Assembly: GCA_028023455.1 (NCBI GenBank)
Contig: JAQFVV010000055.1
Span: forward strand, 4,308,030-4,372,029
Direction of reading: 5' to 3'
DNA: 64,000 nucleotides
From: Epiperipatus broadwayi
Taxonomy: Eukaryota; Onychophora; Udeonychophora; Euonychophora; Peripatidae
Below, one piece after another: positions 24,401-32,026 of this stretch. The notes beneath the pieces were generated by a model, which was not told the origin of the DNA, ran no database searches, and saw only the letters and a list, made by a program, of their open reading frames with translations. Numbering within the stretch: position 1 is the stretch's first letter; each line of letters opens with the position of its first letter. The translations under genes and the position numbers were made by a program.

Positions 24401-25449
24401 ACAAAACAAGCTCTTAACAAGCTTTGAGAATATCCTCAACCCCAGACCAGTTTCTGCATCTATCGTCGTCAGTGAGGTGTCAATAATTATACATTAGATA
24501 AAGTGCTGGGCTTGTCCCAGTATTTTTAATCTAATGAATATCCTGGCACTTCACTAATGATGCTAGATTCAGAAACTGGTCTGGGGTTGAGGATATTCTC
24601 AAAGCTTGTTAAGAGCTTGTTTTGCGAGCTCTATAGATAACATTTAACCATTGAAATACACGCTTTTCTATTCAATGTTAATTAACAATAGTTGGTAATT
24701 TTATGACATTTAGCTTATTTTGAAATCATGAAGACAAGGTTTAGGCACCCTAGAATGCTACAAATTTCCCAAAGATTGATATCGTCATTTTCAGTTCAGA
24801 AATCTGCTTCTATATCTGTATTTAAAGTCAAAATGTTATAAAGGCAGTAGTAAATCAGCAAAGGATTAAAAAGTCATTTCTACACTAATAAAGAATTCAG
24901 TAGCCAACCAGGATAAAAAAAAATCACAATCGTGGTTATTCCCGATTTAGACTTTAGATTTTTTCAACATCTCTAACTTCTGAAACAGTTTTTAAAAATA
25001 ATTTTGTAAGCTTTCATTCTCTCTATCTTTCCTCCAATAAAACCGTAAAAAGTTTTATGCAAAAAAATAAAGGGATTCGAGTTCATAAGAAGTTTCCGGC
25101 ATTTGATCTTCTTATGAATTCCTGAGAAATAAAGCCATTCATGATTTATTTTATTAAGGATCCACAAATAAATATAATTTTTGACCTTGCAACCTTGAAT
25201 TTTATTCTAATAAAAGATCTATAAAATAAAAAAATCGAGGAATTTTAAATTTTAAAACATTTTTAATTCAAGATTTTTCTTAAAAAATGAAACTACAAAA
25301 AATTACTTATTTTAAAATAATAATAAATAAGCACTGAACATACCTTTAACTAAAAGTCTATCTCGAATAGAAATCCTACGACCTTCACCGCCGCTCTCAG
25401 TTTGGGTCTTCTTTGCATCTTCTTTCAGACGCTTAGATAATGTGATCAT
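6384..25449 (-). CDS. UBE2F: UBE2F-type NEDD8-conjugating E2 enzyme, 3' end missing
   Basis: Four minus-strand exons (25449-25344, 23685-23522, 10723-10621, 6442-6384) splice into 144 codons with consistent phases and GT-AG borders (donors GTATGT, GTAAGT, GTAAGT, GTAAGT). The protein follows human UBE2F closely from the N-terminus ([11 protein letters not shown]) through the HPN motif (102-104), the catalytic cysteine 112 in ICLS and the [11 protein letters not shown] block. The family takes NEDD8 from the UBA3/NAE1 E1 and, with RBX2 (RNF7), transfers it to CUL5; the N-terminal peptide docks on the E1 and on DCN1-like co-E3s. Human UBE2F has 185 residues, so about 40 codons are still missing and should lie beyond position 1. 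Introns are 1658, 12798 and 4178 bp, and the fourth exceeds 6.3 kb. Intron 2 carries an RTE LINE in the same orientation. All key residues visible here are intact. Confidence 0.95.
6443..8165. other. UBE2F intron 3, unremarkable part
   Basis: AT-rich intron. The open frame near 7312-7515 has no recognisable domain and I treat it as chance. Confidence 0.5.
8166..8287 (-). repeat. tRNA-like SINE fragment, family C
   Basis: On the minus strand it contains GATCGAACACC, close to a pol III B-box. The stretch reading TTTCCGGTGTTCGATC...TTATGAACT...CAG on the plus strand recurs with divergence at 9945-10055 and 25068-25150. No poly(A) tail or TSD could be assigned. Confidence 0.4.
8727..8942. repeat. 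Foldback element, family A (diverged copy)
   Basis: Starts with a diverged CAAACTTTCTATACAGTAATGCC arm and ends with its inverted partner. The centre keeps CAATATCCCCAGA. It is followed by the GTAAGCATAAGAATG...ATGTGATG tail shared with the copies at 4295, 9150 and 30999. Lies in UBE2F intron 3. Confidence 0.7.
9150..9316. repeat. Foldback element, family A (internally deleted)
   Basis: Has both ends (TCTCCAAACAGTAATGC and its inverted partner), but the left arm jumps directly to the central AGAAACTAGTCTGGGGATA block. Most of the left arm is therefore missing. It lies 207 bp from the copy at 8727-8942, so two family members inserted close together in UBE2F intron 3. Confidence 0.65.
9945..10055 (-). 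repeat. tRNA-like SINE fragment, family C
   Basis: Aligns with 8166-8287 over TGGAGCC, CACTTCCTGTG, TTATGAACTTCTGAGC and the ACTGGTCA end. Preceded by a GTGATTTAGTGCAGC block whose relative is seen at 38790-38870. Confidence 0.35.
10056..10620. other. UBE2F intron 3, 5' part
   Basis: Nothing supported. A 61-codon open frame at 10221-10406 has no homology I recognise; its end resembles the family C tRNA-like repeat (CCCGAATCC), so it is probably repeat-derived. Confidence 0.4.
10621..10723 (-). CDS. UBE2F: UBE2F exon 3 with catalytic Cys112
   Basis: 103 nt, acceptor TTTTAG|CCT and donor TTAG|GTAAGT. Encodes residues 91-124 plus the first base of Gly125. It contains W-HPN (101-104) and the ICLSLL motif with active-site cysteine 112 (position 116 in the human protein). 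Local differences from human, such as QNAIDGL for EHSIDGT, are conservative. Confidence 0.96.
10724..11989. other. UBE2F intron 2, 3' part
   Basis: No gene. The stretch at 11130-11280 (ATCAATATATAAAGCTAAACATAAATATTTATG) matches the end of repeat family E at 12500-12560 and 40220-40270, so it is a fragment of that family. Confidence 0.45.
11990..12560. repeat. Dispersed repeat family E with internal hairpin
   Basis: About 570 bp alignable by eye with 39750-40270. Both copies contain an internal hairpin (12146-12302 here) whose arms share AAATAATGCCCACCT-like and TTTGGGGATTTTGC blocks. Both end with an ATCAATATATAA block. No ORF is present. The shared hairpin shows it belongs to the element and is not a later insertion. 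Element class unknown. Confidence 0.6.
12993..15590 (-). mobile_element. RTE-clade LINE, copy 1, 5'-truncated
   Basis: The minus strand encodes an AP-like endonuclease, a reverse transcriptase and the RTE-type C-terminal domain. It ends in a (TGA)n/(ATG)n microsatellite tail, typical of RTE 3' ends. Homology to copy 2 (31525-34510) stops near 15590, so the endonuclease N-terminus is missing. It lies in UBE2F intron 2 in the same orientation as the gene. Compared with copy 2 I see a 2-base loss near 13863, a 1-base loss near 13759 and an in-frame TAG near 13712. This copy is therefore dead. Confidence 0.93.
13010..13654 (-). pseudogene. RTE copy 1, C-terminal part of the RT polyprotein
   Basis: A 214-residue frame starting at [10 protein letters not shown] and running through YKYLG, YGSETW, the GHIARR and [11 protein letters not shown] blocks to ILQWIDNG. 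It is the part of the LINE protein after the FADD catalytic motif. It was cut off from the upstream frame by the nonsense codon and small deletions between 13710 and 13865. The methionine start is incidental. Compared with copy 2 it keeps the correct frame at the [11 protein letters not shown] junction. Confidence 0.9.
13814..15640 (-). pseudogene. RTE copy 1, endonuclease/RT part
   Basis: A 608-residue frame. It holds the second half of the endonuclease ([32 protein letters not shown]), the connector, and RT motifs [23 protein letters not shown] and GVRQGDS. It breaks before the FADD motif through a 2-base deletion. Its first ~18 codons (15590-15640) do not match copy 2, so the methionine is not the element's real start. 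RT fingers and palm are otherwise well preserved, which suggests a fairly recent insertion. Confidence 0.9.
15652..15765 (-). repeat. Two tandem tRNA-like units (61-bp period)
   Basis: ACTCAAACCT(G/A)GAATGT recurs 61 bp apart. On the minus strand each unit has AGGTTTGAGT, close to a pol III B-box, and an upstream CTGTTAA, which would be an Asn-type (GTT) anticodon loop. The unit is too short and its stems too poor for a real tRNA. A duplicated SINE head next to the truncated RTE copy is the likeliest reading. Confidence 0.45.
15772..16629. other. UBE2F intron 2, no recognised feature
   Basis: AT-rich; the open frames at 15683-15892 and 15924-16178 show no family signature. Confidence 0.5.
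16630..16838 (+). repeat. Half copy of family A foldback
   Basis: Carries the long form of the right half: GATCCTAAGATCTAGGTGC, then a CTCACTGACGAAGGCC block, the CTAGTCTAGGGATATTGG core, GGCATCCATTGATTACTCT and the arm end. The left arm is absent, so this copy cannot fold. Confidence 0.65.
16839..19415. other. UBE2F intron 2 with weak direct repeats
   Basis: No gene. Blocks AAATAAGTAGATAAATTAAT at 17825 and 18030, and a related AATTAATGTAGACTT at 18115, form a diverged direct repeat of roughly 200-bp spacing. A GCGCCACCAGGCGGC block at 18210 resembles the ends of some dispersed elements but could not be completed. Confidence 0.4.
19416..19945. repeat. Foldback element of the A/B superfamily
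   Basis: Starts near ATATCACATGAC. The outer left block (CAATAATCCTCAGACTAGTTTC...GGCTTTCATCAGTG) is inverted at 19870-19905 (CACTGATGAAAGCC...GGAACTAGCCTGGGGAT). A strong inner hairpin lies at 19677-19764, with ~27-bp arms beginning TTAGCCCAATTTG. No ORF. Lies in UBE2F intron 2. Confidence 0.65.
19946..21334. other. UBE2F intron 2, no gene
   Basis: Nothing firm. A GTGCCATCTAGTGTAAGCTTGATTAATC block at 20591 looks like an arm fragment of the A superfamily. A CTTCTTCAG motif at 21245 (minus-strand CTGAAGAAG) belongs to the dispersed CTGAAGA...GAAAC motif. Confidence 0.4.
21335..21541 (+). repeat. Half copy of family A foldback
   Basis: Nearly the same structure as 16630-16838, but with the complete arm end GGCACTACTGTATGGAGAG and TTTTGCCTGTTTTAAT. 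Starts at GATCCTAAGATCTAGATGC. The left arm is missing. Confidence 0.7.
21542..23368. other. UBE2F intron 2, 5' part
   Basis: No gene. Two stem-like motifs, CTGAAAAAGACTG...AGTTGAAAG (22922) and TGATGAAGACT...AGTCGAAAC (23312), belong to a dispersed motif discussed in the findings. Confidence 0.4.
23369..23478 (+). repeat. tRNA-derived SINE or tRNA retropseudogene
   Basis: TTAGCCGAGAGGTTAGTGC fits a pol III A-box and D-arm; GTGGGTTCGCCTCC fits the B-box and T-arm about 50 bases later. The spacing and a putative long variable arm (GACGGTTGTTG) suggest a class II tRNA (Leu or Ser type). The stretch ends in an A-rich run (23468-23480), as in retroposed tRNA-derived elements. The acceptor stem does not pair convincingly, so I do not call a functional tRNA. 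Confidence 0.55.
23522..23685 (-). CDS. UBE2F: UBE2F exon 2 (residues 36-90)
   Basis: 164 nt, acceptor TGTTAG|AG and donor GTG|GTAAGT. Encodes the beta-sheet half of the UBC fold: [30 protein letters not shown] and VPEDYNNV. These match human UBE2F segments DPNKLHCF, PDEGYYQGGKFQF and VPDAYNMV. The open frame runs past the donor into intron 2 until 23492, which is not part of the mature product. Confidence 0.96.
24380..24647. repeat. Foldback element in UBE2F intron 1
   Basis: Arms of ~110 bp (AGAGCTC.CAAAACAAGCTCTTAACAAGCTTTGAG...GACCAGTTTCTG) are inverted with few mismatches. The inner CAGTGAGGTGTC / GGCACTTCACT blocks relate it to families A and B, as does an upstream ATATCACATGACC at 24342. 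No ORF. Lies only ~700 bp upstream of exon 2 in transcript order. Confidence 0.75.
25068..25150 (-). repeat. tRNA-like SINE fragment, family C
   Basis: TTTCCGGCATTTGATC...CTTATGAATTCCTGAGAAA...GCCATTCATG aligns with 8215-8280 and 9995-10050. A short, diverged fragment within intron 1. Confidence 0.4.
25344..25449 (-). CDS. UBE2F: UBE2F exon 1 with start codon (residues 1-35)
   Basis: 106 nt from ATG at 25449 to donor AAAG|GTATGT. The start is chosen because [11 protein letters not shown] aligns with the human MLTLASKLKRD docking peptide, and because the sequence before it (GAGGGGGAAAA) has no upstream in-frame extension of E2 type. An A at -3 suits initiation. The [12 protein letters not shown] end matches human RRVSVRDKLLVK. 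In the family the acetylated N-terminal Met-aliphatic start binds DCN1-like co-E3 proteins; the I at position 2 fits this. Confidence 0.94.
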
Positions 25450-25874
25450 TTTTCCCCCTCAATTCAAGACTGGCTCTTGGCCTAATTTTAATTTTTTTTA
25501 AAAAAAAAATACAGAAAAGCCAAATATAAATAAAACTTTTAAAAAATAATAAAAATAACAATCATGTGATTCGTCTACATTAAATATTTTTAATTTCTTT
25601 TTTCAACATTTTCATGAGAAAAAAAAACAATATTAAAAAATTAACGACATTTTAAATGGGAAGAAATGTAAATATAAAACCAGTGAAAAGCAATTCTTCC
25701 AGGATATTACGAATATAGACTTATAAAGTAGAATTTAATTTTTCAACAGTTCTCATCTGAAATAACCTGGTTATTTTTTTTCTATAATTAATTATCAATT
25801 TGTTTAATCATTTATTTAATATTATGAATTTCTTATATAAATACTGAAAATCCTCGACTATAAAATCATCACAT
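25450..25874 (-). promoter_or_regulatory. UBE2F: Presumed UBE2F 5' UTR/promoter region
   Basis: The stretch upstream of the start codon. I see no clear TATA box in the right place, no CpG-rich block and no confident splice acceptor for a 5' UTR exon. The only support is position, so the transcription start remains open. Confidence 0.3.
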
Positions 25875-26032
25875 GATCATCATTTCTTATACTTACACAA
25901 GCTGTTTACGCAGAGGCCAAACTCTCCATAGAGTGCGCCACTAGTGCAAGCTTCTTGCGTCCATTGATTACTCTGGCTTGCATTGGTGGCGCTACTGTAT
26001 GGAGAGTTTAACCTCTGTGTAAACTATAAAAT
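25875..26032. repeat. Foldback element, family A (short form)
   Basis: Begins CACATGATCATCATTTCTTATACTT, which is the inverted form of the tail seen after the copies at 4295 and 30999. It continues with AGAGGCCAAACTCTCCATAG. Most of the centre is lost; the arms meet near CTTCTTGCGTCCATTG. It ends GGAGAGTTTAACCTCTGTGTAAAC. It therefore shows that the complete inverted repeat extends past the GGCAAAACTCTCC block. Confidence 0.7.
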
Positions 26033-26424
26033 CATAACAGATATTACAATAATAAATTATCATAGTAAATATTACTTAATAGTTTGCCTAATGTTATGCG
26101 ATCAACTGAAAAACAGGTTTTGTGACAATTAAGTTTTTGGCAAATGGAACAAAGTATTAACTATTTAAATACCATCAGAATATAGTTTGTTATTGCCTTC
26201 ACTATGTCTATTCAATCTAAAATATATAATAGTAATTTTAAAACAGCAGTCAGATTAATAGTATTAAAACAACAGATATATTGATCAATAATGTTTTTTA
26301 AATAACATCCCATCAGGTGGTTGAATCCAAAAGTCAAGCTATTATTATTACAGCAGCCAATCATGAGTAACATTAAAAATTAACCCACTAGTAGTGAAAC
26401 AGTAAGATTCGTATTCGAATCTTA

Positions 26425-26840
26425 AGTTTCACCTTTTTCTATCGTCTCTCACTCACCGGTCTATCCTACCCAAATTTAAACTTTTTGGTATCAAATTGTG
26501 TGTGTAGCAATATTAAAAATGTATAGATATATGTAGAATTCACCATAAACATGCACACATTTTGATCTCAAATTTAAGGCAATAAATAAAGGTAAATAAT
26601 ATAATTTAGATTTCTTCTTTTAGTTATATAAAAATATATAATTTTAATCATTTATTTTGAATTGTAAAATTCGTTAGTTATTGCTTTGTTTAAATTTCAT
26701 TTAGTAATAATTTTAGAAATAGATTGTAATATTTAATTAAAAGTAAAAATAATCATATGTTCCCTTTTTGTCTTTGTAATTTTAAAAGCATAGGTCGGTG
26801 AGAGATAATAGATTAATTAAAAAGAAAAATTTCCCAAAAT
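26425..26840. repeat. Weak foldback with CTCTCAC arms
   Basis: CTCTCACTCACCGGTCTATCC at 26444 is inverted at 26790 (GCATAGGTCGGTGAGAGATAA). The match extends weakly on both sides. No ORF. Could be an old MITE; the internal sequence is plain AT-rich DNA. Confidence 0.35.
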
Positions 26841-27059
26841 GTAATTAGTAAATGTAAAATGTAAATGTAAACAATAGAAAGGCAGCGTTCTCGATAATTA
26901 AACTTAACAAAATGTATTGTTTATCCTCAGGGCAGATTAAGTGGAATCCAAAAATAAACTATGACAAAAATGTGAAAGATAAGATCTAAGAAAAGAGGCC
27001 ATTTTAGACTTGCTAGAGATTTTCACTTTAACTTTAGCTGTGCTCTCAATCAGTTGAGA

Positions 27060-27400
27060 GTCTCCAAGATATTAAATAAATTTTTCCTGCCACGGTATGA
27101 TCGAGTAAAAGCGCCCAGACTATTCTCCGCCCGGAGATGGCCTCTCGGATGCCAAACCTTCCATTGCCCTTCATAAATTCAACCGCAAAGATCTGCTGCC
27201 TAAAATAATGAGAAAGCTGCTGCTGCTGTTAAATTAAATGAACCACCTAAATACAGGAAAGAACTGCTAATCATGAACAAATTGCTACTGACCAATGGAA
27301 TCAGAAAACTTCTCATAAAACAGATACCTGTGTCCAAATTCTCTAGAGTACTCTACTAATATCCAGCTACACTTATTCATTCTGTATATAACTTATAAAT
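27060..27400. other. GC-richer relic, unidentified
   Basis: The stretch contains coding-like but interrupted frames (for example a plus-strand reading with HKFNRKDLLPK and, in another frame, NEPPKYRKELL). Stops and frame changes break it. It may be a decayed retroelement or processed pseudogene. I do not recognise the family. Confidence 0.25.
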
Positions 27401-27888
27401 TGTAGAACTATCATTTGAAATGTTAAATTTTTTATAATTAATATGTAAACTTCTTTAATAATCTAGCCTGCCTAACTCTATCTTTCTTGGTTGCATTTTT
27501 CTAAAATCTATATTTATTATTTAATTATTGCATGCTCATAATTGTCTAAATATAAATCTGTGATCGTTTGAAACGGTGGATGTGTGTCAAATTTTTCATT
27601 AATATTTACTTTCATAAATGACTTAATATTTTCATACAAACGACATGCATTCAATGCTTCTATTATTGTAATGCAGGGGTCTACTGCTTAGCAAATGGCT
27701 GACATATCAGTTGTAATAATCACCCAGTCTATATATTGTTTTTATATCTTATTAAACTGTAATTAATAATTCCATAAAATTTGCATTTCTTTGAGAGTCG
27801 CAAACGTTCCTTATTAAATGTTGATAATGTAGGGCCGAGTTATAAAATATATTTAAGTCTTAACAGGATTGTCTGTACATTATACATG

Positions 27889-28568
27889 TGTTACGTTTTA
27901 GCGACGCGATGACCCATTACAAGCCATGAATATTCCAGATTCTAATTAACCCCAGTCGTCCTACACAAGCGGACATTATAAATACTCCCGTAGGGCTTGA
28001 CGACCATCAGGCAGCCAGCAGGCAATCTCGGCACGAACTGCTTGTCCCTGGTTATGCTTATGTGACACCTTACTTCTTTGGGCCGATGGCAAACGCCAGC
28101 CCGTCATTCTTATAAACTCATTCACTGTTTTGCAGTTTCAATATACTGCCATTCCATATCACCTTTCTAGCGTACCATGCGTTTTTTTTTTATTAACTTT
28201 ATTATTCTATGTATAACTCCGTCCCTGCATTAGCTCCATAATTCACTCTCAAATAAATGTTTGCCCCTAGTTCTTCATAATATCTTTAATTAAATAAATT
28301 TTACTTTAGACTCTTGCATTGCAGAGGTATAAATCCCTAAAGGCATGCATTAGAAATGCTTGCTCAAGAATTTTAGGTAGCTAGATTACGTCATCAAATA
28401 AATGTGTTCATCTGTGTAAATATAATAGTATCGGAAAATTCCGCTACTGAGATTTAAATATTGCCAAATATTATTAGTTTTACCGTTAAATGATATAATG
28501 TTTTAATAAATAATTTCAAACTATACATCCGCCGTTACTTCTTCATTTATTTATTCGATACCCATTCA
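27889..28568 (+). mobile_element. Solo LTR, 680 bp, with 5-bp TSD
   Basis: Begins TGTTACGTTTTAGCG and ends CGATACCCATTCA (TG...CA), flanked on both sides by ACATG. It contains a TATA-like ATTATAAATA at 27975 followed by a GC-richer stretch, and AATAAA signals, the last at 28505. No second LTR or internal coding region is visible. A solo LTR left by LTR-LTR recombination of a 5-bp-TSD (Ty3/gypsy or BEL type) element fits best. Confidence 0.7.
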
Positions 28569-28724
28569 ACATGTTTCCTTGATTATTTAAATATAAATGT
28601 TTAATTAATACTAGTGTTATTATTAGCTAACTCGAAATAAAATCATGAATCTCTTGCATACCCTGATCACCGTGCCTAAAGAAATATTTACTAATGTTGC
28701 ATCAGATGCGTTGTTTCATAGATT

Positions 28725-29165
28725 GTATTGTGGGAACTTATACAATCAAGAGAAAATAAAAATTTCATCTATTTTAAAAGAAACGAGTTTTATAATCAGT
28801 TGAAATATATCCATTTTTATTTCTATTTTAATTGATCGTTATCACTTTATAGTATTACCTTTTTTAAAAAAAAAAATAAAAGCATTTAAAAAATATGCCA
28901 CCCTCCCTTATGCATCACTGAAAACTTACTGAACTATTATCAACGTGTTTGAAATTCATTCCACCGATCCTTAGATTATGTAAATCAGTTGACAACTTGC
29001 TGCAATGCACTGTTATCAATTTCTAAAAGAAAATTTTAAGAAAATCCATTTGATAGAAATACACTAAAACTAAATTACAAAATTTATCTCAAACAATTTC
29101 TAAGTTAAATAAAAGCATTTAAAACAATTTATAAAACTTAACTTTTGTGAAATAAATAACAAATG
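28725..29165. repeat. Repeat family F, copy 1
   Basis: Shares, in the same order, ACAATCAAGAGAAA, TTTCTATTTTAATT, TTTAAAAAATAT.GCC, TTGAAATTC and AATTTCTAAGTTAAATAA with 30225-30645. Diverged direct copy 1.5 kb away; no ORF. Confidence 0.5.
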
Positions 29166-29378
29166 CTCATAAAAAAATATTTTTATTTAATTTGAGGAAT
29201 AATACACTAAAAACCAAAAATTTTTTTTTCTTCAACTGTAATTTGGATTGTTATACAAAAATTGAAATATAAGTAAGAGATATCCATAAATTAATTAATT
29301 CTAATAATAAGGAAATCAAATTATACATTCATGTGACTTAATTTAATACGGTTTTATTTACAAATGTAAATATAATGA

Positions 29379-29918
29379 GCGTACTAATAGCTCTAAACAA
29401 AACTTTTTATTCTTTTTTCGATAAATGCCATAAGTGAAAGCCTTTAAAGACTCTATCCAGATTATCCCTATTCCCAAACCTATTTTCTGCTGATGGCCCC
29501 CATCAGTGAGGTGCTAGAATATTGAGGCACTAGATCTAAAATACAAACTCAAGCCCAGTATTTATCAAATATTTAACTATTAAGTAGAAAATCTGACATT
29601 TTCAGACATCTATATGTCTTCAAATCCAGCTATCTAACTTAAATAGCTATATCGGACTAACAAAATTCAAATTCACCACGTATTAATAGCCTTAGCAACA
29701 TAACATCATCAAAGCCTCAAAAGGCAAACTGTAATAGAGAATCAAGACATACATCATGTGACAATCAAGTGTCTGAATGTGCTAGCATCTCATTGATGAG
29801 AGCCATCAGCTCAAAACCAGTTTGGGGATAGGGATAATTCTAGATAGAGATTTTAAATGCTTTCTCTTGCAGCATTTATCGAGAAAAAAAAAAAGCTTGT
29901 TTAGAGCTATTAGCATGC
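29379..29918. repeat. Foldback element, family B
   Basis: Ends GCGTACTAATAGCTCTAAAC and GTTTAGAGCTATTAGCATGC are inverted. The inner left CCCTATTCCCAAACCTATTTT...CATCAGTGAGGTGCTAG is inverted at 29775-29850 (CTAGCATCTCATTGATGAGAGCC...GGGGATAGGGATAA). The centre holds AAAATCTGACATTTTCAGAC. No ORF. It sits between the two family F copies. Confidence 0.7.
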
Positions 29919-30224
29919 CTATAATTAATTCAATCATTAAAAATAATAATTAATTTATGGATGCCCCATTCTTTTATTTCAAGTTATGTATAACAACCAA
30001 AGTTGTAATTGAAGGGGGAAATGGGGGAGGGGTAGAACGTTACTTCTCAAATTATAAAATTTTTTTTAGTATTCAGATACTTTGCAATCGACCTTTTGTA
30101 ACTATTTATATCCAAATTTAAAAATGAGAATCTAAACAATGTCACTGGAATTCTGGTATTTGAAATATTGTGCATGTTAAATATCATTTAAAAGATTTTT
30201 GTGCTTTTGAAGGCAGCATTTTAA

Positions 30225-30645
30225 TAAAAGCAAGTTTTAATTTAACAATCAAGAGAAATTAAGATATCATTCTTCATTTCTTTTGCTTTCTATTTTAATT
30301 AACGATAAACACTTTTTAATGATTTAATCGTGAATTCAATGCGCATTTTTAAAAAATATAGCGCCATCTATTGTGCATAAAGCTTATTGAACAGATATCA
30401 ACTTGGTTTGAAATTCTACCTGCCAATAATATTAAACTGGACAAGTAGTTGGACAACCTTGAAATATTGTAATGTCATATTGTATGGTCACCAATATCTA
30501 ACACGAATACAAAATTTGAAGAAAATCTATTCAAAAGAATATTAAAAATTGTTTACAAGACATGACTGTAATAAACAAACACACAAACAGAATTTCTAAG
30601 TTAAATAAGAGTTTAACTAGCAAAAAGTTTTTAACTTTCTGAGAA
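30225..30645. repeat. Repeat family F, copy 2
   Basis: Direct, diverged copy of 28725-29165. It carries a GCGCCATCTATTGTGC block at the position where copy 1 has GCCACCCTCCCTTATGC. Class unknown. Confidence 0.5.
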
Positions 30646-30998
30646 TGAAAGGAAAGCAAGATAAAAGTTGCCCAAAGAGGTCCATGAACAAGATTTCTTA
30701 ACCAAGTTACTCTTTACAATCTGGTTGCATTCATTTACAAATGATTGATAATAGTTAAGATAATTTTCTAGAACCAGCATCGTTGGGCTTACTAATTCAC
30801 ACCGTTTATGGCATAAAAAAAATTATGACTTGTCTACAAATAATGGTAATATAAAAAGTGATTTTCTCCAAATATGAAATGTATTCATATTATTTAAATA
30901 TTACGTACATTTCAGCAGAAAAGATAGGCTTTTGTATAACTTAAACTTTAATTATATTCATGATGAGCATGTTTTTGACATGGATATGTCATATGCAA

Positions 30999-31140
30999 AA
31001 CTCTCCATACAGTAGTGCCACTCAATGCAAGTCAGAATAATCAATGGATGCACTGAATGGCACTATTATGGAATGTTTTGCCTGTTTTAACGGTTTGAGT
31101 AAGCATAAGAAATGGTGATCATGTGATACATCTTATGCAT
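30999..31140. repeat. Foldback element, family A, nested in an arm
   Basis: GCAAAACTCTCCATACAGTAG, TCAATGGATGC, GGCACTATTATGGAATG and TTTTGCCTGTTTTAACGG, then GTAAGCATAAGAAATGG and a tail ending at ATCATGTGATAC. It interrupts the left arm of the inverted repeat 30880-34915, because the right arm has continuous sequence at this point. It therefore inserted later. Confidence 0.7.
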
Positions 31141-31542
31141 AGCAACCTAAGTTTATTTAGTGTTCATGTCATTTATATTCTCTTGGTCATTAATTTAATA
31201 TTTAAATATATTTTGTTTTATTCAAATTTATTTAAATAAGCCATTTTTTTGAAAGCAGTATACATGATACTCTTTTTTATTTATAGCACTGTAATCTTTT
31301 GCAATTGTATTTGCTGTCCTCTCTTTCTATATATACAATTCCAGCCATTGTTAAATCAAACTTATAGCCCGATTTCTTTTCATGGTCCATAAATAAGAAT
31401 GTATATTCTTCATTCCTTTGTGCCCTATTATATAAGTATTTATGCTGGGCTAATCATGTGCTAATTTATCAATGAGACTAGCCCAGCACAGATAATTATA
31501 TAATACAGCATAAAGGAGTGAAGAACATCATCATCATCATCA

Positions 31543-32019
31543 TCAACCATTATCAATCCACTGCAGGATGAAGGTCTCTCCAAGTTTAATCCATCTTCTC
31601 CGATCTTTAGCTTCTCTTTTCCACAACACCCCTGCACATTTTCTTATTTCATCCATCCATCTCACATGTGGTCTCTTTCTGGGTCTTTTACAATCTCTTG
31701 GAATCCAGTTTAAAATTTCAATTGTCCATCTATTATCATTTCTTCTAGCAATATGTCCAGCCCAACTCCATTTCAATCTTTTAATTTTTTCAATAAGGTC
31801 AGTAACACCTGTTTGTTGTCTTACCCATACATTGCGTTTTCGATCTCTTCTTGTTACTCCCAACATACATCTCTCCATACTCCTTTGAGTGGTCTGAAGT
31901 CTCTGTATTGCTCTTCTATTAAGTGTCCAAGTCTCAGATCCATAAGTAAGAACTGGTAAAACACATTTGTTAAAAACCATTCTTTTCAAACACATAGGCA
32001 TATTTCCTTTTAGTATCAA
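31543..32019 (-). pseudogene. RTE copy 2, C-terminal domain
   Basis: 158 residues starting in the ILKGNMPMC block, through YGSETW, GHIARR and the [12 protein letters not shown] motif to the end ILQWIDNG. Cut off from the upstream 824-residue frame by a single inserted base around 32050; copy 1 keeps the frame there. This C-terminal basic/Cys-containing domain follows the RT in RTE elements. Confidence 0.9.
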
Positions 32020-32026
32020 GTTATTT

